Shown here one piece after another: positions 6,458 through 15,000 of a stretch of 34,273 nucleotides of DNA (position 1 is its first letter; every line of letters starts with the position of its first letter). Both the position numbers and the translations under genes were made by a program. Below the pieces are notes generated by a model. The model did not search any database. It was not told the origin of the DNA and saw nothing but the letters and a program-made list of their open reading frames with translations. Location of the stretch: the NCBI GenBank assembly GCA_964631295.1, contig CAZVXI010000015.1:1-34273 (forward strand), read 5' to 3'. The stretch comes from CAZVXI01 sp964631295. GTDB lineage: Bacteria; Planctomycetota; Phycisphaerae; Phycisphaerales; SM1A02.

Positions 6458-7163
6458 GATCATCATCCTCGTGCGGGTTTGTTCCGTGTGGATTGAGGAA
6501 ACGATCAATCGGTTTGAAGGTCGGGCGCATCAGCGGGTAAGCGGGCGCGTGCGGATCGTGGCAGTCCATGCAGCCATTGCGATACTGCGGGCCGCGGGAG
6601 CGATCCCAGTAGCCCGTCATGCCGCCGTGCACGCCGTGGTTGTAATCACGGAGTTGCGGGCCGTGGCACTGGCCGCACATTGTCATCACATTTCGGTACG
6701 GCAGGGTGGAGCCGTCAGCAAGTCGCAGGGTGTCGTAGTCGTTCGGGTTGTGACAGGACAGGCAGGTGAGCGCACCGTGGTTGTACGTCAGTCCCTGGTG
6801 AAACTCATCCAGATCCGCAGTGGCCCGCGTCTGAAGGTTCGGCTCCTTGATCGAGTGGCACGTGGAGCAGTTGATCGTGACCGCATCGCCGTTGATATCG
6901 AGCCGATCGGTGATGAGCGCAGGCGGGCCCGCGGGTTTGTTGATATACACAGGATAGAGATCGCCTGCAGGAGGCGCCGTCTCGCCAGAGGAAGCCTCAT
7001 GGTGCGTCGAATCGCGAGATGCAGGTGAGAGCATGGTGCCGACGGAGTTTGTGCTCGTGTTCGCGGAGCGCATCGGCGCCGTGAAGGCAAGCACTGCAAG
7101 CGCCGCCATCACTGCAACGACAAGAACCGCGCGCCAACTGGCGAATGTCTGCAGATGTTTCAT
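6447..7163 (-). CDS. Membrane-anchored tetraheme cytochrome c
   Basis: 238 aa. An N-terminal hydrophobic helix (about residues 12-30) serves as signal peptide or anchor. Four CxxCH heme-binding sites follow at residues 99-103 (CSTCH), 134-138 (CLSCH), 163-167 (CGQCH) and 198-202 (CMDCH). Many further His residues (H122, H129, H176, H179) could be distal ligands. It is not a canonical NapC/NrfH, as the spacing and the lack of the N-terminal cluster pattern differ; it is better called a cytochrome c3/NrfB-like carrier. It is the first gene of the minus-strand operon and likely links the FeS subunit to NapB across the periplasm. AGAGAGG lies 4-5 nt before the ATG. The C-terminal tail is acidic (HEDDDHDE), perhaps a docking surface. 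Confidence 0.85.
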   Translation of the reverse strand: MKHLQTFASWRAVLVVAVMAALAVLAFTAPMRSANTSTNSVGTMLSPASRDSTHHEASSGETAPPAGDLYPVYINKPAGPPALITDRLDINGDAVTINCSTCHSIKEPNLQTRATADLDEFHQGLTYNHGALTCLSCHNPNDYDTLRLADGSTLPYRNVMTMCGQCHGPQLRDYNHGVHGGMTGYWDRSRGPQYRNGCMDCHDPHAPAYPLMRPTFKPIDRFLNPHGTNPHEDDDHDE

Positions 7164-7174
7164 CGCACCTCTCT

Positions 7175-7191
7175 GAGCGGTACCTCCGCTC
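7175..7191 (-). promoter_or_regulatory. Small hairpin in the cytochrome 5' leader
   Basis: GAGCGG (7175-7180) and CCGCTC (7186-7191) form a perfect 6-bp stem with loop TACCT, ending 12 nt upstream of the ATG and just before the ribosome-binding site. It could influence translation or mRNA stability. Confidence 0.3.
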
Positions 7192-7204
7192 GTTGCCCCG
7201 AAAG

Positions 7205-7232
7205 ATTATTGCCAGGGTCGAGCAAATCTCAA
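7205..7232 (-). promoter_or_regulatory. Sigma70-like promoter for the cytochrome-FeS-cupin-NrfD operon
   Basis: On the minus strand TTGAGA (7227-7232) is separated by 16 bp from AATAAT (7205-7210). The predicted start near 7198 leaves a leader of about 35 nt containing the small hairpin. This is by eye only. Confidence 0.4.
7218..7232. promoter_or_regulatory. Candidate Crp/FNR-type palindrome between the divergent operons
   Basis: TCGAG-CAAAT-CTCAA is an imperfect inverted repeat (one mismatch), centred at 7225. It overlaps the -35 of the minus promoter and is centred about 42 bp upstream of the start predicted from the TAGAAT at 7255. That is the usual class II activator position. The match to the TTGAT-N4-ATCAA FNR consensus is only partial. 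Confidence 0.25.
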
Positions 7233-7254
7233 GTAGCAGCCCGAAGCGCCTGTC

Positions 7255-7260
7255 TAGAAT
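7255..7260 (+). promoter_or_regulatory. Candidate -10 box for napD-napA
   Basis: TAGAAT matches the -10 consensus at five of six bases, 34 bp before the napD ATG. No -35 box is visible at 16-18 bp, which would fit an activator-dependent promoter. Confidence 0.3.
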
Positions 7261-7293
7261 CACGTGAGATTGATGATCTGACCGAGGAGCGTT

Positions 7294-7569
7294 ATGCCAA
7301 TCAGCGGGCTTGCTATCACGACCACGAGGGATGAATCGATTGCGACAGTGCGCGCAGCACTTGCAGGTGATGACCGCGTACAAGTTGGCGCGATCAACGG
7401 CCGCCGTATTGCAGTTGCGATTGAAACTGATTCCCAACAAAAAAATAATGCGCTTCGTCAGTGGATTCAGCAGATTCCTGACGTGGAGCATATTGACATC
7501 GTGTTCGTTCACTTGGACGATGAACCGCCGGCAAATGCGGTGTGCTCAGATGATCCAAGCTGCATATGA
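7294..7569 (+). CDS. napD: NapD-type chaperone for periplasmic nitrate reductase
   Basis: 91 aa, the usual length for NapD. It opens with MPISGLAITTTRDE, the small ferredoxin-like fold start of the family, and continues with an 'IATVRAALAGDDRVQVG' helix-strand and a late 'VEHIDIVFVHLDDE' strand. NapD binds the Tat signal of NapA in the cytoplasm and holds it back until the molybdenum cofactor is inserted. GAGGAG is 4 nt before the ATG. It is first in the plus-strand operon, immediately before napA, which is the standard arrangement. Identification rests on motif, length and context together, since NapD sequences are weakly conserved. Confidence 0.82.
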   Translation: MPISGLAITTTRDESIATVRAALAGDDRVQVGAINGRRIAVAIETDSQQKNNALRQWIQQIPDVEHIDIVFVHLDDEPPANAVCSDDPSCI

Positions 7570-7598
7570 CCGCGCAGCACGAGGCAGGTGTGCCATGA
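7566..7598 (+). other. Ten-codon ORF bridging napD and napA
   Basis: An ATG overlaps the napD stop (ATGA at 7566-7569), encodes MTAQHEAGVP, and its own stop overlaps the napA ATG (ATGA at 7595-7598). It could relay ribosomes from napD to napA. A chance ORF is equally possible. Confidence 0.2.
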
Positions 7599-10003
7599 CG
7601 ATGACAACGACCGGGCTTGATCGAAGATCGTTCATGAAGTCGACCGCGATGGCGGCAGCAACGGCGGTGGTCATGCGTGACCGCGCGTATTCGCTGCCGG
7701 TCATGAACAGCCAGGACAGTGACATCGCGTGGCACAAGGCGCCGTGCAGGTTCTGCGGCACTGGCTGTCACGTGCAGGTTGGTGTGGAGAACGGCAAGGT
7801 GGTGTCCATCGCCGGCGACCAGCTTGCGGATGTCAACAAGGGACTTCTGTGTGTGAAGGGGTATCACGTCGGGCTTGCACTGTATGGCGAGGATCGGCTG
7901 ACCACTCCCCTGCTGCGCCGCAACGGCCAACTCGTTCCCATCACGTGGGATGAAGCCATCAATGTGATTGCCGACCGCATCATGCAATCGCCCGATCGCT
8001 TCGCGTTCTACGGCTCAGGGCAGTGGACGATCCCCGAGGGATACGCGGCGCAGAAGTTCATGAAGGGCGGGCTCGCCAACAATCACATCGACCCGAACGC
8101 GCGGCTGTGCATGGCATCGGCCGTGACGGGATTCATCGCGACGTACGGCGTGGATGAGCCGGCCGGCTGCTACGAAGACCTCGACGCCTGCGATGTACTG
8201 ATCACATGGGGCAACAACCCTGCGGAGATGCACCCGGTGTTGGTCTCGCGCGTGATTGATCGACGATCGCGCGGGGAGGATGTCATGCTCATCGACATCT
8301 CAACCCGCCGCACACGCACGAGCGAACAGGCCCAGCACTACTTCGAGATGAAGCCGCACGGCGATGTGCCGATCGCGCTTGGGATCTGTCACCTGCTGAT
8401 AAAGAATGACAACTACGACAAAGATTTTGTTGAGCGGCACTGCAACTTCCGCGCGCCCGAGCCCGAGAGCCCGACGCTTCTGGGCGAACAGATTTCTTTC
8501 GACGACTTCAAGCGTCGAATCGAAGAATACACGCCGGAACGTGTCGAGGAACTGTCCGGCGTGTCGGCTGACAGCATCCGCATGATCGCTGATCTGTTCG
8601 CGGATCCGCAGCAGCGCATCACGAGTTTGTGGTGCATGGGCATGAACCAGCACACGATGGGCACCGCCATCAACTCGCTCGTGCACGGTGTGCATCTGCT
8701 CAGCGGCCATTTCGGCAAGCCCGGCGATGCGCCGACGAGCCTGACCGGCCAGCCATCAGCGTGCGGAACAGTGCGCGAAGTCGGCACGCTCGCGCATGCC
8801 CTGCCGGGCGGGCGCGTCGTCGCCAACGCAACCCACCGCGAGCAGGCCGAAAACTACTGGAACCTGCCGGAGGGTCGCATCAATCCACAGCCCGGATATC
8901 ACACGGTGAAGATGTGGGAGCAGTTCTGCACACCGACTGATCAGGGTGGCGACATCGACACCATCTGGGTGCAGGTGACCAATCCCGGTCAGACGCTGCC
9001 GAACCTTAACAAACTGTTCAACAGCAAGCAGGGCCTGAAGGACAAGTTCCTCATCGTCTCCGAGGTGTATCCAACGGCAACAACGCAACTTGCTGATCTC
9101 GTTCTGCCATCTGCCATGTGGGTCGAGAAGAACGGCATGTTCGGCAACAGCGAACGACGCACGCAGCAGTGGTTCAAAATGGTCGACCCACCGGGTGATG
9201 CGCGCGACGACTGCTGGCAGACGATCGCAGTCGCGCATCGCCTCATGGAACGCGGCCACGCGGGAATGAAGGACAAGGAAGGTCGTTTCCTCTTCCATGT
9301 CGCGGGCGACGATGGTGCCGAGGTTCCAATCTGGCAGTGGGAGCACTACTACGACATCAACGTCGACAAGCATCTGTTTGAGGAGTACCGCCAGTTCAGC
9401 GCGCTCAAGCACAAGCACCTTGCGCCGTATGATGAGTATGTCAAAGCGCGCGGCCTGCGCTGGCCTGTTGTCGAACAGCCCGATGGAAGCTGGCGCGAGA
9501 CGAAGTTCCGGTTTGCCGCATTCGACGATCCGTTCGTGACGGAAGGGCAGGATTTCGATTTCTATCACTCAACGAGCAATGACGGTCGCGCGCAGATCTG
9601 GGCGCACCAGTATCAGCCACCGCCCGAGGTGCCCGATGATAAGTATCCGATGTGGCTCAGCACCGGCCGGGTGCTCGAGCACTGGCATACCGGCACGATG
9701 ACACGGCGGATTCCGCAACTCAGCCGAGCCATGCCCACCGCCTACGTTGAGATGCATCCGGCAGATGCTGCTGAGAAGAACATTTCAAGCGGCGACATCG
9801 TCATTGTCGAATCCCGCCGGGGGGCGATGGAACTTCCCGCGTGGATCAACGGGCGAGGGCAGCCGCCGCGCGGCACTGTGTTTGTGCCATTCTTTGATGA
9901 ATCCAAACTCATCAACGACGTGACGTTCGAGGCGCACGATCCATTCAGTAAACAGCCGGACTACAAGAAGTGCGCTGTGCGCGTATTCCGGCGCAGCGGT
10001 TAA
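7595..10003 (+). CDS. napA: Periplasmic nitrate reductase catalytic subunit NapA
   Basis: 802 aa. ATG 7595 is chosen because it begins right before a Tat signal (DRRSFMKSTAMAAATAVVM) and GAGG lies 10 nt upstream; the frame stays open upstream but that part is napD in another frame. The [4Fe-4S] ligands are C51, C54, C58 and C86 (CRFCGTGCHV...GLLCVKGY). The molybdenum-ligating Cys is C172 in NARLCMASAV, followed by the GCYEDLD segment. The molybdopterin dinucleotide-binding C-terminal region is complete. The enzyme reduces nitrate to nitrite in the periplasm with a bis-MGD cofactor. Assimilatory NasA-type enzymes share these motifs, but the Tat signal and the napD and napB neighbours support Nap. 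Confidence 0.93.
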   Translation: MTMTTTGLDRRSFMKSTAMAAATAVVMRDRAYSLPVMNSQDSDIAWHKAPCRFCGTGCHVQVGVENGKVVSIAGDQLADVNKGLLCVKGYHVGLALYGEDRLTTPLLRRNGQLVPITWDEAINVIADRIMQSPDRFAFYGSGQWTIPEGYAAQKFMKGGLANNHIDPNARLCMASAVTGFIATYGVDEPAGCYEDLDACDVLITWGNNPAEMHPVLVSRVIDRRSRGEDVMLIDISTRRTRTSEQAQHYFEMKPHGDVPIALGICHLLIKNDNYDKDFVERHCNFRAPEPESPTLLGEQISFDDFKRRIEEYTPERVEELSGVSADSIRMIADLFADPQQRITSLWCMGMNQHTMGTAINSLVHGVHLLSGHFGKPGDAPTSLTGQPSACGTVREVGTLAHALPGGRVVANATHREQAENYWNLPEGRINPQPGYHTVKMWEQFCTPTDQGGDIDTIWVQVTNPGQTLPNLNKLFNSKQGLKDKFLIVSEVYPTATTQLADLVLPSAMWVEKNGMFGNSERRTQQWFKMVDPPGDARDDCWQTIAVAHRLMERGHAGMKDKEGRFLFHVAGDDGAEVPIWQWEHYYDINVDKHLFEEYRQFSALKHKHLAPYDEYVKARGLRWPVVEQPDGSWRETKFRFAAFDDPFVTEGQDFDFYHSTSNDGRAQIWAHQYQPPPEVPDDKYPMWLSTGRVLEHWHTGTMTRRIPQLSRAMPTAYVEMHPADAAEKNISSGDIVIVESRRGAMELPAWINGRGQPPRGTVFVPFFDESKLINDVTFEAHDPFSKQPDYKKCAVRVFRRSG

Positions 10004-10019
10004 AAGCGAAGTTGCAGCG

Positions 10020-10832
10020 ATGGCTGATGAACACACCCAACGCGAGCATGGCCGACGAGCGATCCATCTGATATTGATCGCCGTGATCGCTGCCGCCTTC
10101 ATCGGATTTGTCATTGGCATCGACTACGGCGTTCCCAAGCCCGACTTCGAGTCGGTGCAGGAAGACCTGCACGCCACCGATTCATCACGTGACGTAATAC
10201 CGGCCACGGGGTACGCGGAACTTCAGCACATCGACATCGGTCCGAATCGCAACTGGAGCAGCGATCTGAGCAAGCTCACATGGTCTGCGCCGGGTATTCT
10301 CGACGAACTCCAGCCGCCCGGTCCTGCAGCCAAGACGGCGGCACTGGAACAGCGATCAGCACGGCGTGCATATAACGGCGCGCCGCCTGTGATCCCGCAT
10401 GCCGTCAATCAGATGTCTGCCGACAACTGCATGACATGCCATGAAGAAGGCCTCAAGATTGCCAATCGCGCTGCCAATCAGTTGCCGCACCCATACCTGA
10501 CCAACTGCATGCAATGCCATGTGCAGCAGAACTCATCGTTGTTTGAGTCGACTGTTCTTGCCGCCAACACATTTGAGGGCAAAGCCGCTGCGTTGGAGGG
10601 GCCGCGTGCCTGGGCCGGCGCTCCGCCCATGATTCCACACACGACCCATATGCGCGACAACTGCCTCGCCTGCCATGGCACGCTCGGGCTGGAAGGACTG
10701 CGCACACCTCATCCCTGGCAACAGAACTGCACGCAGTGCCATGCACCGTCCGCGGAATACGATCAGCGGTTCTTCTCCACACAGCCGAGGTTTCTGCTGG
10801 ATCAACTGTCCGGTGATCGATCCTCGCCATGA
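10020..10832 (+). CDS. napB: NapB-like cytochrome c with duplicated diheme module (four hemes)
   Basis: 270 aa, against about 150 for classical diheme NapB. An N-terminal membrane helix (residues 13-34) replaces a cleavable signal. Two homologous NapB modules follow. The first (about 118-170) has NGAPPVIPH, CMTCH (137-141) and CMQCH (163-167). The second (about 198-245) has AGAPPMIPH, CLACH (215-219) and CTQCH (237-241). In each module the IPH and PH His residues (H127, H157; H207, H231) are the likely distal ligands. The protein therefore carries four c-type hemes and is membrane-anchored. It passes electrons to NapA and probably receives them from the tetraheme cytochrome encoded divergently. 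It overlaps the next gene as ATGA. The Shine-Dalgarno is weak. Confidence 0.85.
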   Translation: MADEHTQREHGRRAIHLILIAVIAAAFIGFVIGIDYGVPKPDFESVQEDLHATDSSRDVIPATGYAELQHIDIGPNRNWSSDLSKLTWSAPGILDELQPPGPAAKTAALEQRSARRAYNGAPPVIPHAVNQMSADNCMTCHEEGLKIANRAANQLPHPYLTNCMQCHVQQNSSLFESTVLAANTFEGKAAALEGPRAWAGAPPMIPHTTHMRDNCLACHGTLGLEGLRTPHPWQQNCTQCHAPSAEYDQRFFSTQPRFLLDQLSGDRSSP

Positions 10833-11569
10833 GCGATTCCAAGCGAGACATCTCGCGGAGACAGTTGCTGCGCGGCCGCCTGCTCGGTCCATTTTTCGAT
10901 TCACTGGCTGATCGCGACGGGACGAACCGCACCGCTGATGCGCCTGCCGACGGCACCACGCGCGCCATGCCGACGCCGCAACGCTATCCGCAAACGCAAT
11001 CCGATGTGCGCGAAGGCAACGCGGGCCGAAGCCGTGGCATGATTCCCGTACTGCGCCCGCCCGGTGCAGTTGATGAACCGACCTTTCTCGAGCAGTGCAC
11101 GCGCTGCGATGCCTGCCTCGAAGCGTGTCCGCACGATGCCGTCGTTCATGCGCCGCAACGCATGCGCGAGGCGGCCGGCACGCCGATGATCGACGCAATG
11201 CGTCAACCATGCTGGATGTGCGAAGATCGTCCCTGCATCGAAGCCTGCGAACCAGATGTGCTCACGCATCTCGTGCCAACGATGATGGGCACAGCGCGCA
11301 TCAACGAAGAGACTTGCCTCGCGTATCAGGGCAGCTTCTGTACGGTCTGTTCGGAGCAGTGCCCGATTGATGGCGCGATCACGCTTGATGATCGCAATCG
11401 TCCTGCTGTGGTCGAGCAGACGTGCACTGGCTGCGGCGTGTGTCAGTATGTCTGCCCGGCGCCGCATAACGCGGTGCTGCTCATGCCTGCCTTCTTGCGC
11501 CCTCCCGCCGATCGCAGCAGTGGCAGCAGCCATAATCCTCATGACACGTCGACCCACGAGCCCGATTGA
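10829..11569 (+). CDS. NapG/NapF-like ferredoxin with four [4Fe-4S] motifs
   Basis: 246 aa. Four Cys clusters: C90/93/96/100 (CTRCDACLEACP), C128/131/136/140 (CWMCEDRPCIEAC), C163/171/174/178 (CLAYQGSFCTVCSEQCP) and C199/202/205/209 (CTGCGVCQYVCP). The order, spacing and intervening sequence match NapG. The N-terminus SRRQLLRGRLLGPFF has twin arginines but hardly any hydrophobic core, which recalls the uncleaved cytoplasmic NapF. The location is therefore ambiguous. NapG normally works with membrane NapH; no napH is present here. It may instead take electrons from the NrfD-type complex or serve in NapA maturation as NapF does. It is translationally coupled to napB. Confidence 0.82.
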   Translation: MSDSKRDISRRQLLRGRLLGPFFDSLADRDGTNRTADAPADGTTRAMPTPQRYPQTQSDVREGNAGRSRGMIPVLRPPGAVDEPTFLEQCTRCDACLEACPHDAVVHAPQRMREAAGTPMIDAMRQPCWMCEDRPCIEACEPDVLTHLVPTMMGTARINEETCLAYQGSFCTVCSEQCPIDGAITLDDRNRPAVVEQTCTGCGVCQYVCPAPHNAVLLMPAFLRPPADRSSGSSHNPHDTSTHEPD

Positions 11570-11570
11570 T

Positions 11571-11966
11571 ATGGCAGAACAGCAGTATAACTCCGGCAAG
11601 CGAGATGATGATCAACCGCACGACACCCGCTCGCACATTCTCAGACCAGGTGAGCAGACCGATATCGACCTGCCGCCCATGCAGCAGGTCGTCCTTGATG
11701 CCGAGACACTGGCTTCACTCGTGCGCGATCTGAACGAATGCGCGCAGATTGATGATGTGCTTCTCAAGAGCGACTCACCAACAATGATCGAGCCGGCAGA
11801 CCGGCAGCGTGTGCAACTCGATGATGCGATTTTGCGTCTGCAGCGCGGCGAGGTGCGCGGCGTGCAGGTACGCTACCGTTACGATGGCCACGCATGGTCT
11901 GACACGCTCATGCATGGCACTGACGGGGTTCGACTGACTCGCATTCAGGATCTCTCGCATCCATGA
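11571..11966 (+). CDS. Small hypothetical protein at the end of the nap operon
   Basis: 131 aa, ATG one base after the stop of the NapG-like gene (TGATATG), so it is co-transcribed and probably coupled. No signal peptide, membrane segment, heme or FeS motif. The N-terminal 35 residues are polar and disordered-looking. The core has PPMQQVVLDAETLASLVRDL, then an 'LDDAILRLQRGEVRGVQVRYRY' helix-strand and a 'DGHAWSDTLM' segment near the C-terminus. I do not recognise the family. Position suggests a cytoplasmic accessory protein for the Nap system, for example in maturation. The last codons run into a short convergent gap before the autotransporter gene. Confidence 0.65.
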   Translation: MAEQQYNSGKRDDDQPHDTRSHILRPGEQTDIDLPPMQQVVLDAETLASLVRDLNECAQIDDVLLKSDSPTMIEPADRQRVQLDDAILRLQRGEVRGVQVRYRYDGHAWSDTLMHGTDGVRLTRIQDLSHP

Positions 11967-12018
11967 CAGCCGCCGTCGGCGGGGCATGCCACTTGCTTGT
12001 CATTCGTTACAAAAGGTA

Positions 12019-15000
12019 TCAGAACGTGACACCAACTCCGGCGATGACGGCAACGGTAAAGCCGTCGGATGCTGCATCCCCCTCGACACGCAATGAGCCG
12101 GAGACCTGCGGCGCAAACTGCGCGTTCGCGCCCACGCCGTAGTAGATGCTGTCTTCCACTCGGTTGCCGGTGCGGATGGTGAATGGTGCACCACCCGCAA
12201 GGAAGGATGATGTGAGATCATCGTTGTCGAAGTACTCGTGCTCCCACCCAGCGGAGAAGTCGACGTCAAGATCGCGCATCGGCTGCCAGTTCAACGCGAT
12301 GCCGATGCGTGTAAGCAGTGAGTCTGCAGTGCGCGATGGGACGGACAGGTTCGCGCCACCAGCCCCCGATTCGTTGTAGCTGTCGAAATCCACATGCATG
12401 TACTGGGCAGCGAGTACCCCGGCGACGGACCAGACATCGCGGGTGAGTAGCGTGAAACGTCCTTCGGATTGGACGGTGAGGTCGAGACTGTCGAATGTGC
12501 TGCTCGCTGTTACGCCAAGCGCGGGAATGCTGCGTGCTGACTCGTGCGTGTTGATGCCCAGTGAGACCGAGCCGCTGACGGACCAGCGGTCACCTGCGAA
12601 ACGCGCGTACGGTCCCACTCGCACGGAATCGATGTCCAGCGTGCCACGACCCTCGCGGAAGTCGACCTCAGCTCGTTCATACGCCAGCGAGATGCCGGCG
12701 AGCAGATTGTCATCGAAGCGATAATCGATGCCGCCGTGCGCGCCACGCGTGCGCGCGATGTAGCCGATCAGATTGGGCTGTGTGTCCAGTTGGTCGTACT
12801 GGCTGATGCCTTCGAGGAAGCCGCCGAGCCCAATCGCGTTCGTCCGCGCGTTGCGTGCTGCATCGTCTGCAATCTCGATGGCCTGCTGCATGAGGCGCGG
12901 ATCTGTATCGAGACTGGCAAGAGCGCCGGCCATCCACGGTTCTGTCAACGCGCTGCGAAGCGCGCTGCGCCCGCGCGGGTTGTTGAGATGGTTCGACAGC
13001 ATGCGGTTGAACTGCGTTGACCGACTGATCGCCAGCGCATCTGCCGCCTGTATCGATGCTGGCGTCAGTTCACGGTAGACCTGGTTGATGGTTGTTAAAT
13101 CGAATGTATCAAGCTGCGCCATCAGCGTCGCGATGTCGCTGGCTGGAGCCATGGTTGCCTGTGGGATGAGTGAATCGAGTGACAGGCCAACTGTGAAGTT
13201 GTTGGCAGTATCAGCGACGCTCGAGTATGTATCAGGTGCACGGCTGGCAAGCAGCGAGAAGACGGGGTCGCCATTGCTGAAACTCGGATCGACGATCAGA
13301 TCGAACGTGAGCGTCACAGATGTCGTAGAGATGATCGCACCGAGATCTGTCACGCCGCCCGCAGCGTTGAGGATCGGGAACAGATCCCCACTGGAGATAA
13401 AAGATTCGCCGGTGATGTCCGCGACAATCTGGCTGCCGGCGTGCAGTGTCGCGGTTCCAGTCACGGCGAGCAGGTCGGAAGTCGTCGTTGGCCCGTCGAG
13501 CTCAACGTTGAACAGGCTGCCTGACTGCTGCACATAGTTGCCCAGCACGGTGAGTGTGCCAATGCTGTTACCGGGCGCAAGCGTGCCGCCGGTCGTGATG
13601 GTCAGGTCGTTGCCGACGGTGCCGGCTCCACTGATCACCGCATTATTGCCGACGCTGATTGAGCCGCCGACGGCGCCATTGAGGATGAGTTCACCAGCGT
13701 TGATGTCTGTCAGTCCGGTGTAAGTGCTGTTGCCCGTGAGCGTGAGCGTGCCGGCGCCGTTGAGGGTCAGGCCGCCGGTGCCACTGATCAGACCCGCGTA
13801 CGTTGTTGTACCTGCCTCACTGATCGTGAGCGTTGCAGCGCCGAGCGCGACGTTGCCTCCGAATGCGCCGCCACCGGCAAGTGAGCCGATCGTCTCATCG
13901 CTCCCGTTCAGATCGAACACAGCGCCGGCCGAGTTGGCAATCGACACAGCCGTTGCATCATTGATGCTGCCGTTGAGTTGCAGCGTTCCGTTGAGAATCG
14001 TGAGCGGGCCTGTGAACGTGCTGTTTCCTGCGAGTCTGAGTGTGCCAGGCCCGTTCAGAGTGAGACCGCCGGGGCCGCTGATGGTTCCCGAGTAGGTGTT
14101 GGTTCCCGTTTCCTGTACAGTGAGCGTGCCTGCACCGAGTGTGATGTTGCCGCCACTCGCGCCGCCGCCAGCGAGTGAGCCGATCGTCTCATCGTTGCCG
14201 TTGAGATCAAAGATCGCTCCCGGAGCATCGGCGATGGCGACGAACACAGTGTCTGCGATATCTCCATCGAGTTGCAACGTACCATCGTCTATAGAGAGTG
14301 GTCCGGTGAAAGTGTTCAGTCCTGCAAGGTTCAGGGTTCCGGAACCGTTGAGCACAACAGCACCGCTGCCGCTTATGGAGCCAGCGTATGTTGTTGCAGT
14401 GTCCTGATTGATTGTAAGAACTGCTGAGCCGAGATCGACGTTCCCACCGAGTGCACCACCGCCACTGAGTTGGCCGATCGTCTCATCATCATCATTGAGA
14501 TCAAAGACAGCACTCGCGGTGTTGGCGAGAGTAACCGCTGCTGTGTCTGCGATGCTGCCATCGAGTTGCAGTGTTCCGCTGAATATGGTGAGTGGCCCCG
14601 TGAATGTGTTATTGCCGGTCAACGAGAATGTACCCGGACCATTGAGCGTAAGGCCACCGGTTCCGCTGATGATCCCGCCGTACGATGTTGTTCCTGTCTC
14701 CTGAATCGTGAGCGTTGCAGAGCCGAGCGTAACATTACCCCCACTTGCACCGCCGCCGGTCAGCGATCCGATGACCTCATCATTGTCGTTGAGGTCGAAG
14801 AATGCGGATGCGTTGTTGGCAAGCGTTACGCTGATCGTGTCCGCGAGATTGCCGTTGAGTTGCACGGTGCCCCGCAGGACGTTCAGCGGCCCGGTGAAGG
14901 TGTTGTTTCCGTTGAGAAACAGGGTGCGTCCGACGCGGTCCATTCGGATGGAACCGCCTGCACCCGTCATGTTGCCGTTGATGATGCCGTCCGCAAGACT

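Noticed and set aside
8756..9568. Minus-strand ORF inside napA
   Set aside because: Shadow of NapA codons; napA motifs are continuous across this region.
11967..12018. CCGCC-GTC-GGCGG hairpin as a terminator between the nap operon and the autotransporter
   Set aside because: The stem is only 5 bp with a 3-base loop and no T-tract follows on either strand.
13085..14704. Series of Ser/Pro/Val-rich plus-strand ORFs opposite the autotransporter
   Set aside because: They repeat with the 294-bp unit and are the reverse of the Gly/Asn/Thr-rich passenger.
13729..14904. Regular repeats considered as a CRISPR array or minisatellite
   Set aside because: Units are 294 bp, diverged in sequence, in frame and encode beta-helix repeats; there are no short repeats with unique spacers.
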